Shown here: positions 44,320 to 56,137 of the stretch, piece by piece | Layout: each line of letters opens with the position of its first letter | How positions within the stretch are numbered: the stretch's first letter is position 1 | From: Bidens hawaiensis | Lineage: Eukaryota > Streptophyta > Magnoliopsida > Asterales > Asteraceae | Assembly: GCA_021521415.1 (NCBI GenBank) | Contig: JAIQDT010001724.1 | Span: forward strand, 62,001-126,000 | Reading direction: 5' to 3' | DNA length: 64,000 nt | Notes under the pieces: generated by a model | Database searches by the model: none | What the model was told of the DNA's origin: nothing | Seen by the model: only the letters and a program-made list of their open reading frames with translations | Translations under genes and position numbers: made by a program

Positions 44320-44651
44320 GTGTTGCTGCATTTGTGAAGAACTATTGTTGATTTGTTGCTGAAAATTGTTGATTTTGAATATGAAGAATGACACCAGCTA
44401 ATAACTGTTCCATTGATTTGTGACGTCAGCTACCTTGTTTTTCATTTTTCTCAGATTTACGGTTGTGTTGAGGTTTAAAAGTGCTCTTTACTCAGATTTA
44501 CTTTGATTTGTTACCTTTTGTTTCTAGATCTTGTTAATATCCATCCTGATTCATCAGATCTGAAAATTTATTTCACAGATATGATTATTTTTCAAAGTTT
44601 GTTAAATTTTAAGTAAGTTTTCATTTCAAAATCTTTCAAAATACCTGAAAC
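44320..44651 (+). other. Leader of S4
   Basis: No open frame. It contains GTGACGTCAGCTACC, mirrored in the S1 and S6 leaders. Confidence 0.55.
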
Positions 44652-46425
44652 ATGTATGGAGTAATGGGTGAATAAGAGGCGTCAACTAACAAAATTCCAA
44701 GATTGATAGGACATGATAACTACATTAAATGAAAGATTATTTTGGGGTTGTCGTGTGCTAAAATGATGCGGAGATGTGGAATTCAATAAAAAATGGACCC
44801 TATGTCCCTGATAGCATAAACAACAATCAAATGGTAGAAAGACGTATGAGAAAGAAAGATGATAAAGCATTGTCTATACTGAATCTTGGTCTATCTTAGG
44901 AAATATTGACTAGTGTGGCTCATCACACTACTGCAAAGGCTATGTTTGATGTCATTGTGTAGATGTTTGAGGGAAACACTGAACTTAAAGACACCAAGAA
45001 GGACAGACTGAAGCAGCAGCTAGATAGATTCAAGTTCAAAGAAGAAGAAATATTGAAATCTGTTTTTCATAGGTTTGCTTCTATTGGCAATGAAATCCGA
45101 GCCACCGAACTTGAAATAAAAGATTTTGATCTAAACAAGAAGCTATTGTCATCTTTATCTAGAGAATGATATACTTCAAGCAAATTCATCAAAGAAAAGG
45201 TTAATTTCCCAACTTTCAAGCTTGATGATGTGATCTGATTTTACAAGCTGCTATATGATTGAGAACAACATAATAAAGGAAGATAAGCCAAGCTTCCAAG
45301 TGGCTAATGCTCTTATTGCACCTATGGAAAATCTATCAACCGAGAACCAACAACAAATACCCATAATTAAAGAACCAAATGAGTATGGTGCTGTAACACC
45401 AAAAGTGTTTGTTGCTGGTCAGTGAAGTAATCAATCTTAGAAAACATAGATTTAAAATGGCAAGCTGTTACGCTAGCTTTGAGAAGAAAGAGGTTGTTCA
45501 ATAGAACTGGAAGGTTCTTAGTCTCTGGTCCTAATGAAAGAATAGGTTTTGACAAGTCAAAAGCAATTTGCTACAACTTTAAACAGCCAGGACATTTTTC
45601 TATGGAATGCAATCTACCTAGATTTGATTGGAGCAATCATGCTAGTGACATTGAAAAGGAAAATGTGGCATTCATGGCTAAAATAGAGAATGAAGTTGAA
45701 TCCTCTTCATGTCAGATACATTCAAATCTCACAAAAGTCTGGAACAAGTTTGTATAGATAGCTATATGAAATAGTTCAAATATGTCACTGACATATCAGA
45801 ATTGAAAAAGATGTTTCTTGATGAAAAGTTGAAGAACACTACACTTCAAATTGAAAATGATTTCCTGAAGAATCTAGTTTCAACTGGAAATATTTGTGGG
45901 AAGTTAAACAAGATCAAGGAGGATGATAAATACAAGGTTGTTCCTCCAACTTTCAATGAGAATTACTCAATGAGGGTTGATAAGGAAAAGAAAAATGCCT
46001 ACCTTGATCAGTTTAGATAAGTGTTTAAAGAAAAAAAACAATTCATTGAGAATTGTAAGTTAGTTGAAGTTGATAACAATGGTGAGTTTGTGATGAAAGA
46101 AGAAGTGAAAGAAGAGAAGAATGCTGAGATTTCTGTTGGTGTCCAAGTGTATGAAGAAGATTTTGATGTATACTGTTTGAACAAAAATGATTTAAGCGAC
46201 TCAAGTGATCAATTCAAGTGATAATGGTTCAAAGGATAAAGGAAAGGGCAAACCAAGTTCATCAAGCAAGATTTCTTTGCTACCAAAGATCACATCCAAC
46301 ATGGGAAAGCATCATGAAAAAAAGAGAAGGGGACATGTGTCAATTGGCATATGTGGTGGATCAAAAGTTAACTATAATTCAGTGAAGCCTCCAAGAAAAG
46401 AAGCATTAAAGGAGAAAATAAGTTA
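44652..46425 (+). pseudogene. Gag of S4, degenerate
   Basis: Starts near ATG 44652 and soon hits a stop. Recognisable parts: NIKNGPYV-like text near 44780; MFEGNTELKDTKKDRLKQQL and EIKDFDLNKKLLSSLSRE (44963-45169); RRKRLFNRTGRFLVSGPN (45479); a zinc knuckle ICYNFKQPGHFSMEC in which the second Cys is Phe; NEVESSSCQIHSNL; and FLKNLVSTGNICGKLNKIK (45802-46020), which spans the site where the chromovirus entered S3. It ends with acidic and Lys-rich text to 46425. Confidence 0.68.
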
Positions 46426-46458
46426 AGAACAAGAAGAAGACTGGGAAATAGACATCAC

Positions 46459-47404
46459 ATGTCATCACACAAAGCAAAACTTGTAAACTCAATTGAACAA
46501 GTACTGGAACTGATTTATATGGATCTTTTTGGTCCTGTGAGTGTTCCTAGTGTAGGGAAGAAAGATATTGTAGGGATGATGACTGAATTTTGTGAAGCTA
46601 AAGGAATTTTCCAACAATTCAGTGCTCCTAGAATTCCGGAAAAATATGGTGTAGCTGAAAGAAGAAACAGAGAGCTGCAAGGACCATGTTAGCAGATTCT
46701 TATTTGCCTGTTACATTTTGGGCAGAAGCTATCAACACTACTTGTTATGTTCAGAACAGGGTTCTTCTCAAAATAGTCAAGACAAGACTCCTTATGAGAT
46801 TATATTGAAAAGAAAAGCTTACATCAAGTTTCTCAAGCCCTTTGGATGCAAGTGCTCGTTGATGAATACCAAAGACTATTTGAACAAGTTTCAATCAAAA
46901 TCTTTAGAATGTTTCTTTGTTGGATACTTCACACACTCAAAAGCCTATAGAGTTTATGTGAAAGATCATTTGAGTGTGATTGAATCTTGTTATGTGATAT
47001 TCAATGAAAAACAGTTTAATACATTTGATGGAGCATCATAGTTGTTTTATTTGGAGAAGTTAATCAAGTCTTTCAAGATTTATCCTGAAGACTTTGATGA
47101 AACATTGTATATAACAAGTGTCCAAGAAGAAAAGTCTATAAAGAATGTTGATTTGGACAAACTGTGGTCAAAGGTTGCAAACAAGAATATTGAATACTCC
47201 TTTGCTTGGAATGCAACTGATAATGAACCAAATAAAGAGCAAAATAACAATCTTGAACAACAACCTGTTCAAGAAAATCCTATCATGGATAATGAGCAAA
47301 CTGACAATCAAAAGTTGTCAACAATGAAGGGCAAACTGATGAACTGCTTTATCAAGAACAAGATGAAATACAACCAGACTTTGAAGCATTGTTTCAAAGT
47401 TTGA
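46459..47404 (+). pseudogene. Integrase of S4, with protease and half of the core deleted
   Basis: Begins SSHKAKLVNSIEQVLELIYM with the first catalytic Asp in MDLFGPVSVPS. It then jumps from GKKDIV to GMMTEFCEAKGIFQQFSAPR, losing the SDNGTEF block with the second Asp, and keeps the Glu in AERRNREL. The post-core part (46718-47041) reads KRKAYIKFLKPFGCKCS, ECFFVGYFTHSKAYRVY, and continues after a TAG at 47039-47041 with YLEKLIKSFKIYPEDFDE. The protease found in S1 and S3 is absent. Inactive. Confidence 0.7.
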
Positions 47405-47460
47405 ACATTGAAAACAATGCTGCTTCAACTTCACAATAGTTTGCTGAAGAATCACCTAAA

Positions 47461-48163
47461 GTGAATGATGCATATACAATCATTGAAGAACCTGATCTCA
47501 ATGATACAAATCTGGATTCAAATATGTGTACTGATCTAGTTGCGCAAACTTCATTTGTGGAAAGAAATCATCCACCTGAAAATATCATTGGGGACATAAA
47601 TGAAAGAGTTACAAGAAGTGCATCTGAATCTAAAATCATATGTTCGTACTTTTGCTACCTATCCCAAATTGAACCCAAGAACATAGTTGAAGCCTTAAAA
47701 GATAATAGTTGGGTAGAAGCAACGAATCAGGAGTTGGCTCAATTTAAGAATATGCAAGTATGGGAACATGTGGATAAGCCAAAAGGGACGTATGCCATAG
47801 GTACCAAATGGGTTTTCAGTAACAAAAGGCATGAGAGAGGGATTTTCATGAAGGATAAAGCAAGTCTAGTTGCACTAGGATGCTTACAAGAAAAGGGATT
47901 GGCTTTGAGGAAGTTTTTGCACCAGTGGCAAGGCCAGAAGCAATAAGAATTTTCCTAGCTTATGCTGCTTCAAAGAATATAAGAGTATTTCAACTGGATG
48001 TCAAATCCACTTTCTTAAATGGAAAGATTGAAGAGGAGGTATATGTGACTCAACCTTTAGGTTTTGAGGTTCCTGAGTTTCGAAATAGAGTATATAAGTT
48101 GAACAAACCTCCATATGGATTACATCAATCTCCAAGACCTTGTTATGATAAGTTATCAAACCA
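47461..48163 (+). pseudogene. RT of S4, truncated at its 3' end
   Basis: The pre-RT spacer (NDAYTIIEEPDLNDTN) leads into [57 protein letters not shown]. After a frameshift near 47890 come [40 protein letters not shown] and [14 protein letters not shown]. The frame ends at DKLSNH, where the CACTA-like terminus begins, before the YVDD catalytic motif. Confidence 0.78.
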
Positions 48164-49380
48164 CACTACAACAAAAAAGGGCTTTTTAGTAAGCACAAAA
48201 GCGTCCTAAATGCTATTTTATGGGACCTTTCATTTAATAGGACCAACAAGAAAAACGTTTCATGTAAATGGGTCGTAATAAGTCTCGGAATTCAAAAAAC
48301 GATATTATATCTCAAATAATATTATGAAACCAATTTTATGGTCCCAATAAAAACATTTTATGACACTTTCACAATGTTCTAACATGTGCTTACCTAACTA
48401 TAAACTTTTGATACACATACAAGCGTCCTTAAAAATTAATTTATAGGACCCTTATAATGGAACATTATAGTACCAAGAAAAGGATCCCAATATCCCAAAC
48501 AAGATTATGAAACTAAATTTTATGGTCGCATAATAGTCTATGAACGACTTAAACAACTTCCTAAAAAATATATTATGACACTTTTACAATGTTCTAACGT
48601 TTAATAGGACAAAAATTTGAAGTCCTAACAAATCATATTATACAACCATTTTTAAACGTCCACACACACAATTAAATATACGGTTATGGGCATCTAAATA
48701 TTGAAAGAAATAAAACTTCATTATATAAAATATGTTTGTTCATAACGAAAACACTAAACATAAATAAGTTATAACATTATCCAACATAAGCACTTGTAAC
48801 ATTCAACAAAAAAAAAATTGAAAGCAATAAAAGAAACAAGCACCATAAAATCCCGACTCATCATGCGTCCTCAATTCTCACGGACTACCTACAAATAAAC
48901 CATCCATGTATAATCATTAAGTTCCATGTTATTAAAATTATTCGTATCACAAGTTGAACAAATACATACCGAGATGAATGGACAAGGACATGCGATTGAT
49001 GCACCAGTACGACTTGGTATTACACCTCAAACATCATAACCAGGGCACCATACATGACTGCATCACCATTTCAATCTTTACCCATTACTTTAGAAAAAAT
49101 ATCATCTAGTCCAGGCTTATCGATCGAACCCTCGGGAAGATTAGAACTAACTTGTTGCATTTGTGTTTGTATTAGATATAATAACAAAAATAAGATATGT
49201 ATTTTTAGAACCATCAAGAACGCATAGAAAAGATATGTATATGAATATATAACATATTACTTACACAATTGCATTTGTAGCTTCCTTATTTTTTGTAGTT
49301 CCATGTTTGGAGAAGCATGCACGAAACATTTCCAATCAACTTGAATACTTTTCAAATCAAGCTCCTAACTTTCCAAAACT
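48164..49380. mobile_element. CACTA (En/Spm-like) transposon remnant, one end visible
   Basis: It starts CACTACAACAAAAAAGGG, a typical CACTA terminal inverted repeat, exactly where RT of S4 stops. The next 500 bp has subterminal repeats with TTTATGGGACC, ATTATGACACTTTTACAATG and TAATAGGAC words. A transposase-like remnant lies at 48960-49180 on the minus strand. I find no matching inverted terminus (TTGTAGTG) before 51170, so the other end is deleted. The right limit given here is a guess. Confidence 0.6.
48960..49180 (-). pseudogene. En/Spm-type transposase C-terminal remnant
   Basis: The minus strand reads NLPEGSIDKPGLDDIFSKVM, then GKD, a stop, NGDAVMYGALVMMFEV. The order DD-(I/V)-F-x-x-V-M-G followed by a basic/Gly patch resembles the C-terminal tail of plant En/Spm-associated transposases (the Transposase_24 family), as I know them. 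It is short and has a stop, so this is supported mainly by its position inside a CACTA end. Confidence 0.4.
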
Positions 49381-49690
49381 ATATATATATATATATAAGA
49401 TATTTGCAAGTCTGGTATTTAAATAAAGTTTGGGGTTGTACAGTCTTAGTCGTTGTACTTTCGTTTAACGTTCCATTCGACACAGACCGGGTTAAAGGCT
49501 TACTAAATTTTTGTAAGATAAATAAACACTCAGATTACAATTTTATAAACTTATACTTACTGTTAAATTCAGAATCTACATGCTTTTGCATGTTTCAGAA
49601 TGCTTGTTCGGTTTAAACCGGTTATACCTTAATTCGCGTTTAAACGCTATTTCTTAACAAAAAGGGTTGTTGTAAATGTAAAAAAAATGG
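49381..49690. other. Unassigned AT-rich sequence
   Basis: Begins with a short (TA)n run and holds no frame of note except a 99-codon one (49317-49616) with no recognisable motif. It is not homologous to the other elements in the window as far as I can see. Confidence 0.4.
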
Positions 49691-51172
49691 TTTATAACAT
49701 CATAAGAAATAATTATATTTACAACTTCCAGAAAATACCCATTTTATATTTTTGAAGTCTTTTAGTCTTTAAAGTCGGCCCATTCGTCAGTTTTAACGAA
49801 ACAATAGTTTAAACTTGTAAACGGGCCATTTTTCTAAAACCACTTATCCTTAACACTTTGTAGCTAATTTATGCCCATTTTAACTCAAAATTTTCTGCCC
49901 TAATATCATATTTTCATTATTTCAGTTTTTAAGAAATAACCGATTTCCCAAAATGCCCTTTCGTTATAATTTTAACAAAAATGCACTTTTGTTTATCTAA
50001 CTTGTTAATACCTGCTATAATACATAAAAATAGGTTGTTTTGGTAATTCTTGGGTTTTAAAAATATGTTTATGGCTGGATTTTCGCAAACGGGCCCGGTG
50101 TTAGCCCATTTAGGTTCAAGTTCGGTTAAAAAAATGATGATTCAAGTAAAACAGTTCCGGGTCAGGTTATAACTCATCAAAATATTTTGTTAGGGATGTG
50201 AAAAGATTTTATAATATCAGTTAGGTTGTAGGGCTTATTTCTTATTTATGCGAGTTACAAAAGTGTCCGTTTAAACGGTTTTTATAGCCCAATTCAATAT
50301 TACCCCTTGGGGTTGATTTATACAATTCCAAGGACTTAAATATGTATGTTTAAATTATGGAAATTTGTCAAATGCGTAGAAGTTAACAAGGTCACATATC
50401 GGGTTGGTTTTTGAGCTAGTTTCCATTTAAACGAGTCGTCGGATGACTAGAAACTGGTTACGGTTTTAAGGGCTGAACTTTGTGTAACTTTTAGGGGTTC
50501 GTGGTCAAAGTTTTCTGTTATAAATTTACACTTTACTGTTTCCAAATTTATAAGTTTATACTCAACCCGCTTTATTTTCGAAAATGCCCTTTCCCTTTTA
50601 TATTTATTTAGAACTTGTTTTTAGATGCGAAACATGTCATTACCTGTTATAATACGTAGTAATAACTTACAAGAAGTTTTATACCTATATGAGAATGCTC
50701 GGAGCCAAAATATGGTTTTGTTTCGGTTTGGGCCCGTTAGCACCTTTATGGTATATTTCTAACAAAATTAATATGTTAGGACCTGTAACATTACATAAAA
50801 TTAAGTTGTTCTAATATCTCATAAGTTTTAAAAGTATTTTAAAGCTGCACTAACAAGTACGAGTCTGGTTTTTTGGCCGTTCGGGTTCTAGTTCAGCTTT
50901 AATACGATGATTCGCGTAAAATAGTTTCGGGTCAGTTTATAACTTATCAAAATAATATGTGTAGTGCTGTAAAAAGATGTTGTAATATTACTTGGGTTTC
51001 CGGATTTGTTTCACCATTTAACGGGTTACAAAAGTGATGGCTTAAAAGGTTTTTAACACATGGTTTAATGTAATATCTTAGGGCTGATTTATACCAAGTT
51101 TAAGGACTTAAAGAAACACGTTTAACTGCTGGAAATTATGTTAGATGCCCAGAAGTTAATATGGTCATTAAT
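49690..51172. repeat. Degenerate long tandem repeats (units of about 0.6-0.8 kb)
   Basis: Blocks recur in the same order with many differences: GGGTCAG(G/T)TTATAACT(C/T)ATC at 50159 and 50931; AAAATGCCCTTTC at 49953 and 50583; GATTTATAC then AAGGACTTAAA at about 50313 and 51086; ACCTGYTATAATAC at 50010 and 50654, with a third, weaker copy near 50782. There is no coding capacity. It may be part of the 3' untranslated region or LTR of an unrecognised element. Confidence 0.55.
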
Positions 51173-53550
51173 GTTCTGATTATTCTTGAGCATGTAGTCT
51201 ACTGCTGTGTAAAAACTGAGTTTTTGTGTCAAATGAGCAAGTTAGATGTTTATTTTGCAAGAAATGTTTTTTTAACAAAATGAGCAAGTTAGATGTTTAT
51301 TTTTATTCAGTTCAAAGCTTTATAGAAGCTTAAAAGGGGTTTCAATGAAAAATGATCCAACCTTTGAGAAATGATAGTACATTGATTATTTATGCCAGTC
51401 ATATGGATTTAATAGCCTAAAAAGACTATTTATGCAGTCATTAATATGTATGGTTGCTTTCCATGATGTGTAAAAACTAAGGTGATATAAACATAATGAA
51501 AATGCTAAGCTTAATGTGGAGATATTTTGTTGAATATGCATGTTTCAAGATAAATCTCTCCGAATGATAGGCAGAAAAGTGATTACCCAGTCATACACGA
51601 GCATCTTATGAATATGACAAAGTAAAATGCGAGCAAAAATTTTATATTCAACCAAAAGTTGATCTATGTTCACAAATTTTGAAAGAAAATCCAAACATGA
51701 GGGTTAATTATAGAACTATGGGGCTGGAGGTAATAAATAAGTCCTTTAACATCTCTAATGAAAGTCCTGTAAGTCCGAACTGCGTGGCATGTAAGTCCAA
51801 CGTTGAACCTCAATATGTTTGAAGTTTGGAAAAGAACATATCAATAAATTTAAAGGTTCTGTCAGGAAAAATATTTTGACCATTTATTAGGGGGTTGAAG
51901 TTAATTTGGGGTGATCTAGAGAAAGTCATATAAGCTTTAAGAAGAGATATGGGACATCATAGTGCAATAAGTGTTATCCATTTTTGTATTATGCAATCTA
52001 ATTGAACACTTAATCATATCACCAATACGTAATGAAATTCATACTATGTCTAGACATGCTATTAACCTTCCTGATCAGTTTATAATAATGCTGAGAATGA
52101 AGTATTGAAAGGTGACTTAATCAATATGATCTCATGTTGAGATCTTTTCACAAAAGGAAAGAAAATGATTTAAAAGGATATAAGACTGAAATTTGATCTC
52201 ATTATGCACCATTTGCTTTTAAACCTTGATCTTTAATGATAAAACTATTTGAAATATTGTTTAAGTCAAAAAGAGTTTCATTTTACCTTGAATATATTTG
52301 GATATGTAATTTCGAGTAAGGTTTGATGTTTTTCAATCTTTTGAGTAAACTTAGATGTTTTTATTTGAAGTTAATCTCTTTCTAGCATACTTGATGCTTA
52401 TTTGTTCTTAAATGAATCATTCATGTAATATCGAGCGTACTTTGATAAGGTTATACTTTTGAGTAAACTTGGATGTTCAAAAAGTTGTCTTTGTCAAGCA
52501 TACTTGGTGATTAGGTGATACTTCCTTATTTATGCCTTTAAATACTGGTTTCAAGTAAACATGGTTGTGTTTAGTTAAAATTTGTGTTTATGTAGCATAC
52601 TTTATAGATTTGAAATGAAATGCATGATAGTTTCTGAAATGACAAGGATTTTTAAGTAAAGTTTGTTTACCGAGCAAACTTCATGTTTAGAGCACAATTG
52701 TCTATTGGTAAAACATTCCAAGTGTTGTCCAACATACTTGTTAATTTCATAAAATCTCTAGCAAACTTCACTTTCCGAGTATACTTTGTTCTTAGAGCAC
52801 ACTTGTATATCAAAGGATAACAAGTCTTTTCTAGCACACTTTGCATTCTTGAAGTATTTTTTATCATACTTTACCTTGAAATAAATTTGAATGAATATTT
52901 GTTAACCTTTTCCTTTTATAAGTATAATCGAGTAAGGTTTGTGAAATTCAGATATTCGAGCAAGGTTGACAATTAGAAATATCTCTGTTATTATTTTGGA
53001 TTCTTTATTGATTCCGAGCAAGGCTGCCTATTTGATAAATTATACTTGATAAGATTTATTTCTTGAGCAATATTGTATATTCGAGTAAGCTTCTTTCACT
53101 TTATCCACTTAGTTTTATTTGTAATTATGTTAAGATATATGCAAAAACTCTGGGATGAGCAAGCTTTAAAATTGAACTTTAACTAGGAAGCTTTGAAAAT
53201 GAACTTTAACGAGCAAGGTTTATGCTAGAATATTTTAAAAAATTGAATTTTTGGCTCTATTATTAATCAAAACGACAAAATGTATTTAAAACCCACTTTC
53301 AAAAGTGTACAGCACATACTATAAAAGGGGGACTTAGAAAAATTTCACATTTCACCATTTTCCCTCTTCTCTCTTGCATTATTGCCAGTTCGCTCGCTCC
53401 CAGAATATCAATTGTTAATTCTTAATCCTAACCTAAACTTATCAGCCAACTAATTCCTACTCGGTAAGCTTTAATTGATAGTTTTCGACACTCATTCTAC
53501 GAAATTAGGGCTTTAATTTCATCTTCACTAACATCTCTGTTTCTGTGTAG
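51173..53550 (+). other. Linker of SIRE-like copy S5
   Basis: Homologous (same orientation as ORF3) to the reverse complement of 4818-6850 in S1. Matching blocks include GGATCATTTTTCATTG-type text near 51350, CTAAAAAGACTATT near 51418 and ATGCATGTTTCAAGATAAA near 51536. From about 52300 it carries the TCGAG(T/C)AA-type motifs found in S1. An inner part (51690-52000) has no counterpart in S1 that I could place. No gene. Confidence 0.65.
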
Positions 53551-53688
53551 GTTAACAATTTGTCGAAGAACAGGTTTTTAAAGAAAATCTTTTATTTCTT
53601 CTTCAAATTATGAGTTAATAACATGTCAAAATTTTGAACTTTATGACTAATTTTCACTTTGAAAGTGTCTTTGCCTGTGATTGTGCAG
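53551..53688 (+). other. Candidate intron before ORF3 of S5
   Basis: 138 nt, GTTAAC after TGTGTAG to GATTGTGCAG, two bases before the ORF3 ATG. The branch-like TGACTAAT is at 53645-53652, about 40 nt before the acceptor. Same length as in S2 and one base longer than in S1. Confidence 0.45.
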
Positions 53689-53690
53689 AT

Positions 53691-55529
53691 ATGAATTATC
53701 CTTTTGAGAAGAAGAACAACATGTGCGCTCTACTCTAGGTCACTGATGACAATAGGCCGGTTGAGCTAATGATACGATGGATGTACCGGTACAATCTTCG
53801 TTTCTCAATGACGGAAAGCCAAGTTATTTATCGAAATCACCAGCTTGATATATGGAACTCTGCTAAACTGGTGGAAGATGAACATGGTAGGTTTATTGCA
53901 TGACAATGTGGAAGCCCCCATGATAAGAGCAAGTCTTCAATTGCATGACAATGTGGAAGCCCCCATTCATTATTCAACCGATCGTTTGTTAATAATATTT
54001 CAAGAAATGATGGGATATCAAGGATGTGTCCATAAGGGACAATTCAAAGAGGGCATGTTTCCAAATCTATACAGATTTTTAATTCATCATTTTGTACAGG
54101 GTTTTAGACCATGGAAGAGTTCTTGGACCCTGATAAGCAGGGACATTGCAATGCCACCGTGGCTGTTGTTTACAACCAGCCGTTTTAACTTTTCACGAAT
54201 GATATTTGAAGGATTGGCTGCAAACTTGAGAAAGGATGATAAAGATATATTTTTGGTTTATCCGAGATTCCTGCAGATAATTTTCAGCCTGGTAATACCT
54301 GATTTACCAACCTTGGGAACAACTCATGCATTGCAAGATCCTAACGTTTACAAGAGGATAAGGTTGGCAGAAACAAGCAAATTTAACCCATAAGTTGAAT
54401 TTGATGTACTTACATGGTTGCTTGATAATGAGTTTGAAATTATCGTTGTTCCGGAATCACCTAGAGTGACTTCTGAGGAGGAAGAGAGTGAGGATGAAGA
54501 TGATACTGATCCTGATGATGATGGAGATGATGGTGGAGATGATGATATCAATAATGATGATGGAGGAGGTGATCATGTGGTTATGGAGGAGATTGTTGAA
54601 GAGGATGCTGAGGCACAGGGGGAGAATCTAAACCAACCCATTCCTACACCACCTATCTGACCCCAAACCAATATTTCACCACCCTAATACAAAGACCATG
54701 AACCATACAGCCCATCCCCACCAATATCACCAATAAACAAAACCCATTCACCAACCCATTCTCAAACTCAAACCCTAGACCAAAGCCAAACACAAACCCA
54801 ATGCCAAACACAAAACTTAGACAAAACTCACACAAAAACACAAAACCTAGACCATACCCAAACCTTAAACCAAACCCAAACTTTAAACCAATCCCAAACC
54901 CAAGACCAACCTATCCATGAACCGTACATTCCTCAGCATGTACCAGCCCACCTAATAAACCAGCCTAAAACACCATATCAATCCCCAACCCAATCACACA
55001 CAACTGATCAACCAACTTTCCAAATCATACATACGCACACACCTACCATTTGAACCTTAAACCCATTACCTTCAACAAGTACAAACATTGTTGAAAAACC
55101 ACCCCATGACCACATCCAACCCCAAACCAATATTCCTGACCCATTCCCAACTTCACCTTTCAGTTCCCCTTCCTCTGGTGCCTATTTATTTGGAAGACAC
55201 TTGGATGTTTTGATTGAAAATATTAATCTGAAGAGGAAGAATGAGGAGCTGAAGAAGAGAAACACTGAATTAGAATCATTGTTGGCGAATGCAGAACAAT
55301 GGATTCAATCCCTAAACACTGAGTTTGAGAATACCTTGGTTGTACCAAAACAGGGGGATAATCTACCTATGTTCAATCTGATGGATGATGATGCATTGAA
55401 AAATTTATGAGTTTTGTAAGGGAGTGATGAAGATGATGAAGATGAGGAGGATAGGAATGATGAGGAGGGATATGAAGATGATGAATCTGAAGGTGGTGAG
55501 CAGGAATATAATGTTGAAAGAATAACTTA
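53691..55529 (+). pseudogene. ORF3 of S5, the fullest copy of its first half
   Basis: The ATG at 53691 gives MNYPFEKKNNMCALL, then an in-frame TAG at 53736-53738 (shared with S2), and VTDDNRPVELMIRWM, IYRNHQLDIWN. After a rearranged stretch near 53880 that duplicates the LHDNVEAP segment, a 182-codon frame reads LLIIFQEMMGYQGCVHKGQF, FPNLYRFLIHHFVQGFRPW, PPWLLFTTSRFNFSRMIFEG, VYPRFLQIIFSLVIPDLPTL and LQDPNVYKRI. Then come the acidic stretch (EEEESEDEDDTDPDDDGDDG), a Gln/Thr/Pro-rich part with QTQTLDQSQTQTQ-like repeats (54660-55180, several TAGs), a coiled coil (ENINLKRKNEELKKRNTELE), and a second acidic tail to 55529, where an LTR fragment of opposite strand begins. Function unknown; no transmembrane segment stands out. 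Confidence 0.65.
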
Positions 55530-55840
55530 TTGAACAAATCCAAGTGTGCTGGTGACACTGTAGCTTGCTCGAGTTTAAACCTTGCTTTCTAGAAGTCCTT
55601 AATTAATTTCTTCATCAACTTCATTCAAAAAAGAATAACCTTGCTGGATGAAGTGTACTTTGCTCGAACTAACACTAAAGAGGAATTCCAGAAGATTACT
55701 TTTCTCGAAAAGCAAAATACCTTGCTTGACTAAGTTTAAGCTTGCTGGGAAACCCAAGTGTGCTTGGTTTCCATACTTAGTCATTTTCTGAAGAGCTTGA
55801 GAAGATTCCAATCTTCCTTGGTTACAATCCATTCCCAACA
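55526..55840 (-). repeat. Truncated SIRE-like LTR (S6, 3' side)
   Basis: The plus-strand end TTCCCAACA at 55840 is the LTR edge (TGTTGGGAATGG on the minus strand). The match to 13330-13748 stops at about 55526, where ORF3 of S5 begins. Only the first 310 bp or so of the LTR remain. Confidence 0.75.
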
Positions 55841-56123
55841 AAAACTGAGCAAATTTGAGAATGTAATTCTTATATCTTATGAAACTAGATGGATAAGACC
55901 AAGATCTAGACTCAAAGAAACAATAAACAATTTAGATGTGAGAATAGAAAACTATTAAACCTCAACGGATTGTAGATCTAAGAAAATGAAGAACAGAGCT
56001 ATTGACATCACTGACCAATGGAATAGTGCTCAGCTGACGTCAACATTCTCCTTTTTCAAAATTAACATATAAACAACGATAACTTCACAATCAGCAACAG
56101 ATCTTCACAAGTGCAGAAACAAA
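55841..56123 (-). other. Leader of S6
   Basis: Matches the S1 leader (GATCTTCACAA, CAGCTGACGTCA). It runs directly into the LTR fragment at 55840 with no gag or pol, so S6 is an LTR-leader-LTR deletion product. Confidence 0.6.
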
Positions 56124-56135
56124 GCTCTGATAACA
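56124..56135 (-). promoter_or_regulatory. Primer-binding site of S6
   Basis: TGTTATCAGAGC on the minus strand, two bases from the LTR edge; one base off the initiator-Met match. Confidence 0.65.
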
Positions 56136-56137
56136 CT

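Larger units (their letters stand above)
43291..48163 (+). mobile_element. SIRE-like element S4, 3'-truncated
   Basis: A 5' LTR (43291-44303), PBS, leader, gag, a shortened integrase and RT, stopping abruptly at 48163 where a CACTA-like terminus begins. There is no PPT before 43291 (the bases are AAGATTTTATTTTC), so the LTR is more likely the 5' LTR of S4, inserted in S3, than the 3' LTR of S3. Protease and the integrase zinc region are deleted between 46420 and 46459. Confidence 0.75.

Noticed and set aside
49317..49616. 99-codon plus-strand ORF near 49.4 kb
   Set aside because: Biased composition, a TA repeat inside it, no motif, and no homologue in the window.
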